64,000 nucleotides of DNA from Branchiostoma belcheri (Eukaryota > Chordata > Leptocardii > Amphioxiformes > Branchiostomatidae), in the NCBI RefSeq assembly GCF_001625305.1, contig NW_017804353.1, positions 694,863 through 758,862 on the forward strand, written 5' to 3'. How positions within the stretch are numbered: position 1 is the first letter of the stretch; every line of letters starts with the position of its first letter. Below the pieces are notes generated by a model that saw only the letters and a list, made by a program, of their open reading frames with translations, was not told where the DNA came from and did not search any database. Both the position numbers and the translations under genes were made by a program. Shown here piece by piece: positions 45,700 through 57,026 of the stretch.

Positions 45700-46950
45700 G
45701 CTGAATGGTGGCCCAGCGATCGCCGACTAACGGAAGGGCCTTAAGTAATTAGCCTTCCCGTATGGGAACACTACGTCTGCGTTAAATGTCGCCTCCGTTA
45801 TTATTTCAGTACAAGCTCGTCACAAGAAAGGTCGTATCCTAGCGACAGGGCAATAATATTTACCCAAATGGCTATATAGAATGACAGAAAGGTCAAAAAG
45901 GTGCGCCTCAGAACATACAATATTCATACACAAACTTTATTCAACCATGTTATATAACAAAAACCTTCGCTCGAAAAAAGAAGTACAGCGAGCTCGTTTC
46001 AAGAAACCACGGTGGGTCTATGCCCATAAATAAACTCGTACGATATATAAGTTATTGCACGGTGACAAGTTAATAAATCGGTTCGCAAAACTTGAATTGA
46101 ATAGCCAAGGAGGGTGGCGGGTACAAAAGAAGGGGAATGTTTGTTGAGGGTTTTGTTTCGGCGTGTGGTATCGGTGAACGTTGTGCCAATTGTTCTCAGT
46201 ATTTTGTTTCCAGCCGCCTGATGGGGTGTAGGTCTTTCATGGTGGCGTGGTTACCAGGAGACCAGAATTGGGAGAAAGGAACTCTATACGGCGAATTTAA
46301 CTGCATGGGGCTCCGGCATACCGTACCCCCTTGACATTCACGTCAACCGTTCGTATGAAAATGACAAATTTTACATATTTCTGACCAGCAAAATCTCTAC
46401 GTGAGTAGAGAGAGCATTGTTGGTGGCGGTTCTGTGTATTCAACGTTTGCAAAAACAGACAGGAAACAAACATCATGGTATTTTTGTATCAAGTTATTTT
46501 GCCACGCAACCCCAAGTTTTGCATACATGCCGACGTTTTGGTTTAATTCCATAGCTACCTTCCTCAGTACATAACGTAACGGTTTCTACTATCATGATAG
46601 CTGCTCAACATATACAACACATAAAAATCCTACACAACCCAAATAACACTCATATTAATGACAATATTAATGAGATCTGACAGCGATACATTAATAATAC
46701 TGATGAAGACAAACAGCATGAATTCCTTATGGCTGTCATACAGGATCAGGTGCGCTCAAAGATTGGCTCTTTTCGTTCGATCGATTTGATAGGTTTCCAC
46801 TGGAGGATGTTATTTGAACAGGACCTCAGGAACGATAATGAGTCTATGGGGAAGCCTGCATGTTTACGTGCAGGACCGGAAACTTCATGTTAATAAGAAC
46901 ACGTTCCAATTCACAGGAGAGTCAGTGGATATATGGTCATTCCTCACCTG

Positions 46951-47138
46951 TAGCCTCCATAGGATGCCAAAAACTGGGGGTCTTCTAGGTCTTTGGGAGC
47001 TTTTATGTGCTATTTTCTGATTGCATATAGACAACATTGCCGGCCTGGTTGAATTACCCCCTTTTTTAGAACTGGGCTAATCAATAAACAGCCGAAGACC
47101 ACCAAACCCCCAGTTCTATAAGCCTGCTACGGAGGCTA
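46951..47138. mobile_element. MITE family M1 copy, perfect 9-bp TSD
   Basis: Same TIRs and body as the other M1 copies, flanked on both sides by CCTCACCTG. Confidence 0.92.
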
Positions 47139-47393
47139 CCTCACCTGAACATTTCACATGCGTTCATCGCTTGTGTTACTCCAAAAGTGTTCTAGCTGCA
47201 ACAACATAGCTGGTGAAATCACGGTATGCTTGACTGTGTACACACGAATCCGAACCCTGACATCCGTATTTTACACAAACTGTGTCAAGAGCTTCAAGGC
47301 TCACTGAAACGTCCATAAATTAGGTCAACGGTAGGTATAGAAAATACCCTAACAATCCTTGAATTTGAAATGTTGTTGTGAGGCATGTATTTT

Positions 47394-48341
47394 CTACCCT
47401 TCGATGGTTTCGAGTTCGCTCTCGTCCACCCAGGACCCGGACGATTTAAGCTTCCCCCCTGTACCGCCCCTTCTTTCCAGATCCTCGCTCCACTCCACAG
47501 AAATACTGGAACTCCTCCGTTTGAATCTGTCCCTGAACGATCTCGAAGAAGAAGATTTTGAAGGAGATTTGGAACTTTCCTTGGGGCTGGGTGCTTCCTT
47601 CTTGGTTTTGTGAGTGTGCGGGCTTCCACTAGCAAAAATACATCCTGTGTCCTTGTTATACTTCACCACCACGCTACCAAACGCCACAGTACAAGGAGAA
47701 GTGCTGTAGGTCTCGATAACTTGCTCTGTCTCCGTAGAGGGGACTTCTTCCTCCTCGTTTCTATCGTCTGATGGTTCGGAGGCGGAGGCAACAACGGGCT
47801 CCTGAGTCTTGACCACCGCCCGCACGTCCTCGGCTGTCCACGCTACAGAGACGACCAAGAATTCCCCGTTCAGATCGTGCACGCCGGCCGACTCCACATG
47901 TACGCTCTTACCCGCCAGGTATTTCCGTATCGTCTCCTCTTCTAGACTCTCCACGCGGGAGTTTTTTAGCACCAGGTACAGCCCCTGTTCCCGGGCACCC
48001 GCGTCTTTAGGTCGGGAGGAGTTCGACTTGAATTTAGAGCGCATCCGCCCCCACCAGGAGGCCGACGATTTGACGTCGAGGTGGAACAGTTCGGTCTCGG
48101 TCTCCTGCGCATTCAGCTTGTCGGTAAGCTCGGTTTCTTCACCGGGAGATTCCAGCAGGGAACTCAGGCGAACGCCCGTCGGCACGCCCGCTTTAGTCAA
48201 CACGTACAGCGGTTTGTAATCCTCGCTGTTTCCTAGATCCAAGCAGGCTGCGAGCTTGCCTTCTGCGTGCGTCTCCACCGCAGTCTTCGGCGCCTTGTCC
48301 CACTGTAGCCGCCCGCTCTCACCGGTCATTACGGGCTTCAT
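47394..48341 (-). CDS. Unrecognised single-exon protein, 315 aa
   Basis: The frame runs from ATG at 48341 to the stop at 47396-47394. An in-frame stop lies a short way upstream and there is no earlier ATG, so this start is preferred. Composition is that of real coding sequence (GC-rich, balanced, no repeats). The N-terminal half carries YKPLYVLTKAGVPTGVRLSS and a tryptophan pair (SSASWWGRM). The middle is strand-like (GLYLVLKNSR, GEFLVVSVAW). An acidic stretch lies near residues 192-205, then TVAFGSVVVKYNKDTGCIFA, then a basic serine-rich region (about 250-282) and an acidic end. The order of beta-like segments faintly recalls the gasdermin N-terminal domain, but this is a guess. It may also have a 5' UTR exon. 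Confidence 0.7.
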   Translation of the reverse strand: MKPVMTGESGRLQWDKAPKTAVETHAEGKLAACLDLGNSEDYKPLYVLTKAGVPTGVRLSSLLESPGEETELTDKLNAQETETELFHLDVKSSASWWGRMRSKFKSNSSRPKDAGAREQGLYLVLKNSRVESLEEETIRKYLAGKSVHVESAGVHDLNGEFLVVSVAWTAEDVRAVVKTQEPVVASASEPSDDRNEEEEVPSTETEQVIETYSTSPCTVAFGSVVVKYNKDTGCIFASGSPHTHKTKKEAPSPKESSKSPSKSSSSRSFRDRFKRRSSSISVEWSEDLERRGGTGGKLKSSGSWVDESELETIEG

Positions 48342-48757
48342 GTCGGGTCTAATGTTTACCGGCAACACCTCGACTGGTGCCTCGCCTCTTCACGGACTAG
48401 TGGAGCGTCCTTAACACGTACTCAACGCACCACCTCTGGTTGACCCCCACCTCTTCTTAATGCCGCACGCAATGTCTAGTCCCAACAATAGCCTGAGCGA
48501 GATTTCAGTACGCGTGTCTCGCCGTCGAGGTTTCTTACCGGCTTACTGACAGGTCTTAGCTAAAACACAACGTCACGTAGTAATCTCTTACCCAGGTTCC
48601 TCTGCGCCGATTACCCAGGGATCGAGAGCTAGCGTGGCGTCGCAACGCAACGTTAACGGTTCGGTTGAGAAGAAACCCGGCGTGGAACTTGATATGTTTG
48701 GTTTTACGTCAGTCTGAACCCAGTGTATAGCTGGTCTAAGACTTAGAGGGACTAGTC

Positions 48758-48949
48758 TCTACCAGACTAACTACGCTGGCTATATATAGGAGAATATTTG
48801 CCAGGGGAGTTTTGCCGCCTTGTAGGTTTGACAGGCCGCGCAGGAGGGAAAGAAACTACCTCCCCGCGGCCGGATTCCCTTGGCCAATTTTACTCTCTTT
48901 TTTGCCGAATTCTACGATCTGTATTCCCGTAGCAGGCCTGGTGGAGGCT
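48758..48949. mobile_element. Degenerate MITE of the TAGTCTC/TAGCCTC group
   Basis: Left end TAGTCTCTACCAGAC and right end CCTGGTGGAGGCTA are inverted. A 20-nt direct repeat (TAGCTGGTCTAAGACTTAGA) flanks the element at about 48729 and 48956. The repeat is too long for a standard 9-bp duplication. Confidence 0.6.
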
Positions 48950-49217
48950 ACATGTAGCTGGTCTAAGACTTAGAGAGACGGCCACAACTGATAACCGTAT
49001 GACGTGGAATGAAGAGAGTTTACGCAGATAAACCACCACTTTCATGTACACAATCAGTAGAACGATCGATTTATAGATGGTAGCTGACGTTCGTAATATT
49101 CGTATCCGGTCAACAGGGCCTGGGTGTAATCAAGGAGAGTGCGTGCCTGTTTTAGATTGAGAAGGCTTACAACTACTTGTTATGCAATGTATATATACAT
49201 GCACACGTCTTGTCCTA

Positions 49218-49466
49218 TATATGCATGGAAACACCATCTGCATTTTAGGCTTCGTTTTGTTTTTAGGACAAAAACAGTGTCTACAATGCTTTGATAAAAT
49301 GTAGTAATATAGTCACGAATGGACAACGATTTTGGACTTGTTGTATATGTATGGAAACATAATCTGTATTTTGGGCTTCGTTTTGTTCCTAGCACAAAAA
49401 GAACAGTGTCTACAATGCTTTGACTAATTACCACTTGTATAGTCACGAATGCGAGACGATTCTGAA
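49218..49466. repeat. Tandem duplication, about 130 bp x 2
   Basis: Both copies share GGCTTCGTTTTGTT, CAGTGTCTACAATGCTTTGA and TATAGTCACGAATG. No gene is linked. Confidence 0.85.
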
Positions 49467-50026
49467 CTTAAACCCCCCATTGGCTAAATTTAGACTCTAA
49501 CTGAAATTCGGTACTAGGTATATATGTAGACTACACTCAAGTCCTATTTTTGTGAACAGGGTAGTTTTAACAGTTGATTTGCTTTTCCGTACGATAAAAT
49601 TACAACCATGCCGCCCACTGACTGAAGCCGCCGGCGTTTTGTTCCGAGTCATTACCAGAAAAAAGTGGTATCGATTTCAATTTTCGCGGAAATTGGCAGA
49701 CCAAGAAAAATGAGTTTAATTGCGAAGATGATTGAAATGGTTTGGAAGAGAAGAGAAGAGTACTGAAGGGTTATGCCACACACATGCACACCTGTCCTTG
49801 CACCGTAGCCTCTACCAGGCACCGCGGGTCGCTGGAAAAAAAGTAGAAATTGGCCAAAATAAAGGGAATAGTATACCAAGGGAGATAGCCGGGCAGAGAG
49901 GGTACATTTTGCGACCCACGGACAAGCACCAAGGAGATTACTTTTTTTAACCTCCTTGCAAGCACTAACACCGTGCTTATAGGACAAAAAAGATGAATCT
50001 ATAAAGAACACCCATATGTTACTAGT

Positions 50027-50114
50027 TTTATGGTCGATTTTACTGTTTACTATTATTTTACTAGTACTTTTAAGTACTAGTAAAATAATAGTAAACAGTA
50101 AAATCGACCATAAA
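50027..50114. repeat. Perfect 42-bp palindrome with a 4-nt loop
   Basis: Left arm 50027-50068 and right arm 50073-50114 are exact inverse complements around a TTTA loop. AT-rich. No mismatch seen, so it is young or actively maintained. Confidence 0.95.
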
Positions 50115-51427
50115 AAATTAAAATTTCCTTGGTTCATGCAATTAGCCCTCGGGCATGAATTTGCAATATACGTTCTCTATATTTGAACAACGTTATGGCT
50201 CCTTCATTTTACATTAATTTATTTTCTTGTCGCGTGATTCCATATCGTCAGGGTCATCTCTGGAGAGAGAATATTTTCCCCTGGGATGATATGTCAAGCA
50301 TGTCGCCCTGCCTGCTTCCTGTAGAATGTGACCAGGTTTACATAACACGGGCGCACAGTTCCGCAAATAACTTCTCCGGGTTGGGGAGTAGCGATCTTTT
50401 CTTTGATGGTTTCCGCCGACTTGACATATTTTACTTGACATATTTCGACAGGGCGACGAAAGACGGCAGAGCTATAGGAGGCTCTTGCTTGTCTCATTCA
50501 GAGAAAGTGTATATAGTTTAATAAGGTTGTCACTAACTTGTCTAAATATCTTTGACAGAAAGAAGAAATGTCAATTGTTGTACCAAGCCTTTAGATTTGT
50601 ACGTTGTTTGCAATGCATTGCAATTTCAGGCAAAGGCAAATAAGAAAAAGTACCTTTCTAGCATTTGTCTCTCCTTTTCCGAAATTTGTGCCAAAGACAT
50701 TTTCTCGTAACCGGAGCCACTGTGATTTCGCCACCAGGGGACAAATTTCTAACCTCATCGCCCCCCTCCCCATACTAGTATACGAGAAACATGCACGATT
50801 GCATTCTAAATTTAATGTTGTCAACTTTGTACAATATCAAAGTCGTACCTTTAATCTGCACGATTGTAACTCGTAATGAATTATGAATTAGACGTCTTGA
50901 TGTCGCCATTATCATTCTCATATATTTACGATGCGCCGCAGAACTTGACGTAATAAACTTCCCTTTCGATAATTACCCAGAAGAGTTGCTTCTAAAAGAA
51001 CACACTCCGCAGGTGAAGTGTCTTATGAATTATTTAAGCTGAACGGTCACGTCTTGTCCGTATGTACACGCGAAGTCGACATTTGTATAAGCCACAACAT
51101 CCCAGAAAGCAGCACGAAAAATTGCTAGTGTCTTTAAAAGCACCTGTTATGGCCGTTATATTCAAACGGAGAAATTAAGATTAGTATGTTTTTCTCTGTC
51201 TTTTTGTTTGTGTTTATGTGTATGTTATGTTATATGCAATTAATAAACTATACTTGAAGCACAGGATACACTTAGCCTGTTTTGTATGCGAGCAAGCAAC
51301 CGGGTAAAGAATTAGCCTCTACCAGGCTTCGGGAGCGGCATACTGTACTCTTAAGTGGACCAACTCCCCTGGCATGCTATCTTTCTATTTGGAAAATTTC
51401 TGGCCGCTTCTCGAAACCTGTAGATGC

Positions 51428-51617
51428 TAGTCACCACCAGACTCCTTTGCAGGTTGAATAAATAGTAGAAATCGGCCTAAAAAGAAAGTAGCTGGCCAGG
51501 GAAGTTGCAGGCAAATTGAACCCTCTATGGCCGGCCAACTCCCCTGGTCAGCTACATTCTTTTTAGGCCGATTCTACTATTTATCCGGCCTGCAAAGGAG
51601 TCTGGTGGTGGAGACTA
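51428..51617. mobile_element. MITE family M2 copy, 9-bp TSD
   Basis: Same termini and inner arms as 45461-45699, flanked by TGTAGATGC and TATAGATGC. Confidence 0.85.
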
Positions 51618-51851
51618 TATAGATGCTAGGAAAAATGAAATGTTGACAAAATAATGAGGAAACTCCGGTGGGAGATCATTTAGTCCTTGACTGTCAAGGC
51701 AGACATGTAAATTACAGAGATAGAAGAGGAAGCAATTGTTCGGGAAGGCCGGTTTACGTGCGTCATTCCAAAAACGGTCCGGCTGACGTGCGCTGCTGAC
51801 GTCAGCATTAGAAGCAGCTCAACGGCTCACCGCCACCTGTTATACTTAGGC

Positions 51852-52457
51852 CACACTGATTTAATCTCATGGATGACATCAACGCGCGCATTTAGTTTCG
51901 CCTGTTCCCAAAAAAACAAACTCCGAGGCTGAAGCCTAGCCTCCATAGCATGCCAAAAACTGGGGGTTTGGGGGTCTCAGTCATGGTCTTTGGGAGCTAT
52001 TATGTGCTATTTTCTGATTGCATATAGACAACATAGCCGGCCTGGTTGAATTACCCCCGTGTTAGAACTGGGCTAATCAGAAAACAGCTGAAGACCACCA
52101 AACCCCAGTTCTATAAGCCTGCTACGAAGGCTAGCTGAAGCCTATGTGCCATCAACGCTACCATCATAGCATAGGGAGGCGGCGGTAACTACGGAGGATG
52201 GCACCCAGGCTACCGAACCTTTACAGAACTCTAGAACTCAGTACGGTGCCGACTCATAAATGCTGCAAAAGACCAGCATGTGCCGACTTGTTGTAAAAGT
52301 AGTCATGTACAACCGCAAACGATTTGTCATACTAGCTTTGTATTCCAGTGGTTTAGCGCTAGCAGCATTTTTTTGTCTGGACTTTTTTTATTCGCGCGCT
52401 CGCATTACTTCTGGGGTCTTCAGAGGATGTCATCCATAAAATTATGTCAGTGTGGCC
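51852..52457. mobile_element. MITE of the GGCCACACC group with a nested M1 MITE
   Basis: Termini GGCCACACTGATTTAATCTC and complement, flanked by TTA/TAA. The M1 element 51937-52133 splits its left half. Confidence 0.78.
51937..52133. mobile_element. MITE family M1 copy nested in a TAA-type MITE, perfect 9-bp TSD
   Basis: Flanked on both sides by GCTGAAGCC. It sits inside the larger element 51849-52458, so it inserted later. Confidence 0.92.
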
Positions 52458-52731
52458 TAATGCCCTAGGCGGTTTTATGTAAGACCTGCGGCACGTCATC
52501 GCTTTTGTGATGTTTGACTGAAGTGATTCTAAAATTAAGACGGATTTTGTGTCCGAGAGCTAAAAGGTACTAGTAAATAGTAAGACGCGCGTGTATTGTC
52601 ACGGCTAAGCACGTGCACGTGCACGTGTACTGTACTGTAGTACCACACACCTTGCCGAAGTGATACCATAACTCGCTCATGATCAAGAGCAAACTAAAAG
52701 ATTGTGGTCACGAATCGGGACATGTGAGCAG

Positions 52732-53035
52732 CTAGTCTCCTTCGCAGACTTGTGCGGAGGCGTTGATTTTTTTTCTTGGGAGGAGTTATGCCACAAACGT
52801 CGCCGGCGCGTCTGCGAAGGATAATCTCCAAGCAGATCCTTGGTGGCAAAAGACAGTATCGAATTGGCCAGGCAGTATCCATTTGCCAGAGAGGGTCCAA
52901 TACGCCACCTAAGGATCTGCAGATTGTCACCTTGGGTGGCGCATTGGACCCTCTCTGGCCAATGGATACTGCCTGGCCAATTCGATACTGTCTTTTGCCA
53001 CCATAGGATCTGCTTGGAGATTATTCGAAGGAGGT
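52732..53035. mobile_element. Foldback element with long inner palindrome
   Basis: Outer ends TAGTCTCCTTCGCAGAC and TTCGAAGGAGGTTA are inverted. The inner arms 52825-52915 and 52935-53025 pair almost perfectly (AGACAGTATCGAATTGGCCA block and its complement). The same inner sequence recurs near 40395-40460 and 58380-58460. Confidence 0.8.
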
Positions 53036-53204
53036 TATGAGAAGCCGGGCGCGAGCTTTAATTTTTGGCTTGGCTTGGGCTGAGCGTTTCATTCACTAAG
53101 TTTTCTGACTGACTAAAAGTAGCGGATGCACCTGGAAATGTCTGCCATTCTTCACAACCAGTTGCTTGAGTAACAGTTTCCTTGTGTATCTCATAACCTG
53201 GAAC

Positions 53205-53465
53205 TATCGTAGACTGGAACTCGTTGCCACCAAGCACAGTTGGTGCATCATCACTAGAAAGCTTTAAGCAACTCCTGCAGTTGAATGTGCAAAGATTGAG
53301 TGTAACAAGTCGCTCGGTGTGATATAACTAGCTGCCGCCGCGCCGCGTGCCTGCGAAGGTGGTGTGTTACGCCGAAGGGTGGTTATACCGGCTATACAGA
53401 TACAGAAGCTGGTGTGTTACGCTGAGGGGTGGTTATACCGGCTATACAGATACAGAAACAGATAT
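53205..53465 (+). mobile_element. 5'-truncated LINE with intact RT C-terminus
   Basis: Reads DWNSLPPSTVGASSLESFKQ then QRLSVTSRSV and stop, then the GC-rich stretch and two copies of the 51-bp tail. Same family as 62604-63112. Confidence 0.85.
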
Positions 53466-54824
53466 CTCATAACCTGGATGTCTAACCTTCATTGACGTAC
53501 TGGTATTACTGAAAGCGTTTCCGACAAATCTCGTACTAAATTATTCATACCTTTCTGAACGCCTCCCTAAGCCTGTATCATAAGACAAAGACTGAGATGT
53601 ATCTAAATGATAGCTGCAACCATTGTCGTATTGTCACATCTTTAATTCTTTCTCATTTAATTTATGGAGTCTGACAAAAACACGAATGACCCACATTTGA
53701 ATGATGCTATATACACTTTATATACACTTTCTCACCGAACTGTTTTTACTGCATAATGTAACGTTTTGAAATATGCATATTGACTGTCAAACCATTTACT
53801 AAAGCAGAGGAATATTTGATGATTATATAAATTTTAACAATGTGTAATAATGTGCAATAATGTTTTTAACAATAATACATTTTGATAGTATATTTTAATG
53901 ACATTTTGTGTTGACCACAGAGCAATTCAGGCATCCAGTATGGTTGCCTGCGAGTCTGTCGTCAGTGCGAATTGTGTACGTTTGAGTTTCAAATTGAAAT
54001 AAACCATTCTACTACTACTAAAGATGCCAAAAATTATGTGAAGAAAATATTTACACCTATATGAAATCTTCATGAAAGCGTTACCAACGTACATGTATCT
54101 TACATCTTTCTTCCTTCTTTCTTTTTAACGTCTATCCTCCATATCTTGCGTTGGTTGTAACCTATATATGTCAGTCGAATACTTTATGGTATTACGTGAA
54201 AGCGAGCACGCGCGCTTTTGTTAGAACATCTGAGAGCTGTTTCATGTAAACCTTTGACAGGAGATCTTAAAAACCTTTTTCTAAAGATTACACATGGGAC
54301 AACACATGTACCAATAAATATAAAAGCACATGCAGCACTTGGATGTTTACAGTAAGGACTGAACATGAATGAGACTGTGGGAAAAACAGCACTTGTAAAA
54401 AGCCATAAAATTCAAGCAAACAATCCACATCAATATTGTACCTACAATTTCCACAAAACGTCACGGTCCTACCATATATTTCCCAGCTATACAGAATTCG
54501 CCATAAATTATTAGTGCGGTCGCGGGCCCACGGGAGCACTACGTAGTAATTACTGCCTGTGGCCACCGGGTCCTACGTGGGTAAAAAAAAGGGCGGACTG
54601 TGACGTCATGGCCATTAAGGGCTCACTTGACAATCCTCTTCAAACGGTGGAAAGTGCTCTTCAAGGTATCAATTGAAGTTGGAGAGGGCTGGACAGGAAC
54701 CGGGCGCCATTAGGCATCGCTAATGCAAAACGGTGTTTAACGTGAAAGGTAACATTTGCAAAGCAAATGCATAATGCACGACAAAATACTGTTACTCAAG
54801 CAATTGAATATGATTTTGGAAACG

Positions 54825-54866
54825 GTCAGACGTTTCAGGTAGCACCCACTACCTTTCGTCAGTGAC
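54825..54866 (-). ncRNA. Hammerhead ribozyme-like motif, family A, with compensated stem II
   Basis: Core intact. Stem II reads AGGTAG/CTACCT instead of AGCTAG/CTAGCT, a paired C-G to G-C swap that keeps the helix. Confidence 0.6.
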
Positions 54867-54915
54867 ACTAGAGAACATGTGCAGAAATGCAGGTTTATAA
54901 GCAAGAACTATTGCT

Positions 54916-55068
54916 TTGTGTTGTGTTATGTTGTGTTGTGTTGTGTTGTGTTGTGTTGTGTTGTGTTGTGTTGTGTTGTGTTGTGTTGTGTTGTGTTGTG
55001 TTGTGTTGTGTTGTGTTGTGTTGTGTTGTGTTGTGTTGTGTTGTGTTGTGTTGTGTTGTGTTGTGTTG
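54916..55068. repeat. (TTGTG)n pentanucleotide satellite, about 30 units
   Basis: Nearly pure TTGTG repeats with one TTATG unit. It lies between two inverted copies of hammerhead element A, joined by GGTTTATAAGCAAGAACTA on the left and its near complement on the right. Confidence 0.95.
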
Positions 55069-55096
55069 GTTCTTGCTTAAAAACCTGTTCTCTAGT

Positions 55097-55138
55097 GTCA
55101 CTGACGAAAAGTAGTGGATGCTACCTGAAACGTCTGAC
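55097..55138 (+). ncRNA. Hammerhead ribozyme-like motif, family A, shortened stem II
   Basis: Core CTGACGA and GAAAC-GTC and stem I GTCA/TGAC intact. Stem II is reduced to about GTAG/CTAC. Inverted partner of the motif at 54825 across a pentanucleotide array. Confidence 0.5.
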
Positions 55139-55379
55139 CGTTTCCAAAATCATATCCAGTTGCTTGAGCAACTGTTTTTGGCGTATCTTATTACCTGGAT
55201 GACTAACCTTCACCGACAAATGCTCAATGGTTACCTTAATGTGGTCAAGCCTTTAATATAAGAGCCAGTGTACATTAAAAAATACTTTTAGACAGGATCT
55301 GCTGTAAATTCACAGTAATGAATAAAACAGGAAATCCACAAAAATTCTGTACATGTGGTAGTTTGTAAGTAGATCATAG

Positions 55380-55795
55380 GGCCGTGATGAGAGAACGGGG
55401 ACAGAGGTTAGGCTTGCTCGAACTGCCCTCTATCCTCTACTTGATGAACTGCAGTCACTCCTTCGCTCTTATAAATCAAGATCCCCTTTGATACTATAGA
55501 AAGCCCAAAAAAGAAAAAGACTGTCAAGAAACAGTACTAGCCATGCCTTTAAATATCAGGGTTATCAACCAAGAATTGAAGTGTTCAATAACTCGTATTT
55601 TCTAAGAACTATCACCAAGCATAGTGGGGCATCATCACTAGAAAGCTTTAAACAACAAGTTTTGAGAGTTGAGTGTAACAGGTGGTGAGACAAGAATTGG
55701 GTGTAACAGGTCGTTCGGTGCAATGTAGCTAGCTGCCGCCGCGCCACGTGCCTGCGAAGCTGGTGTGTTACGTCGTCTATACTGATACAGATAGA
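55380..55795 (+). mobile_element. 5'-truncated, frameshifted LINE of the same family
   Basis: Reads [19 protein letters not shown] and later GASSLESFKQQVLRVECNR, then the CCGCCGCGCC segment and a damaged tail. Confidence 0.75.
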
Positions 55796-56038
55796 GATGG
55801 ATTAGTCTGAAATTTGGCATGTCGGCAGTTAAAGTGGGTATCAAACACCTTAGCCAAACTGCAATGTCTACCTCTGATTGGTGGATATGCCCCCCCCCCA
55901 AACAGATATAGAAGGTTAACATAGAAGGTAATTCTTAGATTGACGGCGACATTTTTTCTCGTCAATCAGCCATAGAAATTACTCCTGTTCAATAACTTTT
56001 TTATAACCTGTTTAGCATTAGTATCATTTAATACTAGT

Positions 56039-56089
56039 AGCTGGTGTGTTACGCCGAAAGGCGGTTATACCGGCTATACAGATACAGAT
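56039..56089 (+). mobile_element. LINE 3'-tail relic
   Basis: A single 51-bp tail (GCTGGTGTGTTACGCCGAAA through CTATACAGATACAG). Similar relics stand at about 17254-17307, 20755-20802 and 38944-39000. Confidence 0.75.
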
Positions 56090-56721
56090 TTAATGTCTTG
56101 GGGTGGTGGGACTTCAGTGCACTGCACTGTTATGTCAACTCTGTGTATGTATATGTTTTTTATTTTGTTGTGTGGCGATGTAAAAATAAGTTATAAACTT
56201 GAGTGCAGCGCCGCACTGTTATTGCTACTGTTTTGTTGTGTTATGTAACGTTATTGGGGAATAAAAAATGTGTTAGCTGGGTAGCAACGTTGGGAGCGGA
56301 CCAAATCTAACAGGACAGGATTTCCTGCTAATTAACATCGCAAACAACATAATTACTTCATAGAGGATTATGTCTTACGGATTTTTGTTAATATGTCGCG
56401 CTTGTGCAAATGGTTGTTTAGGTGCAAACCGGAATGCACCCATTTTAATTCTCTTTTCGCGCTAACGTCAGCTTAATCTTAATCCGTACGGACTACTAGT
56501 ATCATGCTGTCACCTGACCTCCTACTTCGCAGATCCTGTTCTGACTGGTTCTATAGCCAGAGGGAGTCTAGAATCTAGTAGTAGTAGAGAGAATTCATTC
56601 CTCAAGCTAACCGACATCTTGCACACGCAGTCGTCCCTCAGTAAGACATCTGGAGCCGCATAGTTCCTGTTTAGAACTTTTATTCAGCCTGTCAGGCTAT
56701 AGCCAGAAGCCGTGAATAGCT

Positions 56722-56998
56722 TCATCAGGTTGGTAAGTCACTGAGTAAAGAGACTATTTTTACACAATCAAGTGTTTTATTCAGCCGACGTTTTGGCGAC
56801 CGTCTGTCACCTTCCTCATGGCATTGTAGACACAGTTGGGCTTTTGGCTTTTATTTATTTAACCAGAGTAATAGTTCCCTGTAACCACATCTACACATAT
56901 GTAATCACATACTTGAGGAAGGAAGGTGACAGACGGTCACCGAAACGTCGGCTGAATAAAAGACTTGGTTGTGTAAAAAAGAGTCTCTTTACTCTATA
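56722..56998. mobile_element. Inverted-repeat element B at the FMO 5' end
   Basis: Same arms as 17949-18289. The right arm (56914-56952) keeps stem II GGTGAC/GTCACC and GAAAC-GTC-GGC but begins TTGAGGA instead of CTGAGGA. The element ends 28 nt before the FMO ATG, so the FMO 5' UTR or promoter must lie in or beside it. Confidence 0.7.
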
Positions 56999-57026
56999 GA
57001 CAGAAGCGTCTAGACGGGCAGAAGAA

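Larger units (their letters stand above)
48342..57026. other. 8.7-kb intergenic region, repeat-rich, no confident gene
   Basis: Holds the promoter side of the 315-aa gene (GC-rich, near 48342-48700), a 135-bp tandem duplication (49218-49346 and 49350-49466), a 42-bp-arm perfect palindrome, several MITEs, truncated LINEs, a pentanucleotide satellite and hammerhead-bearing repeats. A candidate AATAAA at about 51241 could end an undetected transcript. Frames of 60-160 codons occur but none has recognisable domains or consistent splice signals. Confidence 0.6.

Noticed and set aside
46530..46580. Fourth hammerhead-like family on the minus strand
   Set aside because: CTGAGGA is present, but the stem II arms pair for only about three bases and GAAAC is replaced by AAAAC; too degenerate to count.
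50183..50521. 112-codon plus-strand frame and overlapping minus-strand frames
   Set aside because: Both strands open, no domain, no convincing splice partners; kept only as intergenic.
54879..55202. Cys/Val/Leu-rich frames of 70-107 codons
   Set aside because: Translation of the TTGTG satellite in all frames; no gene.
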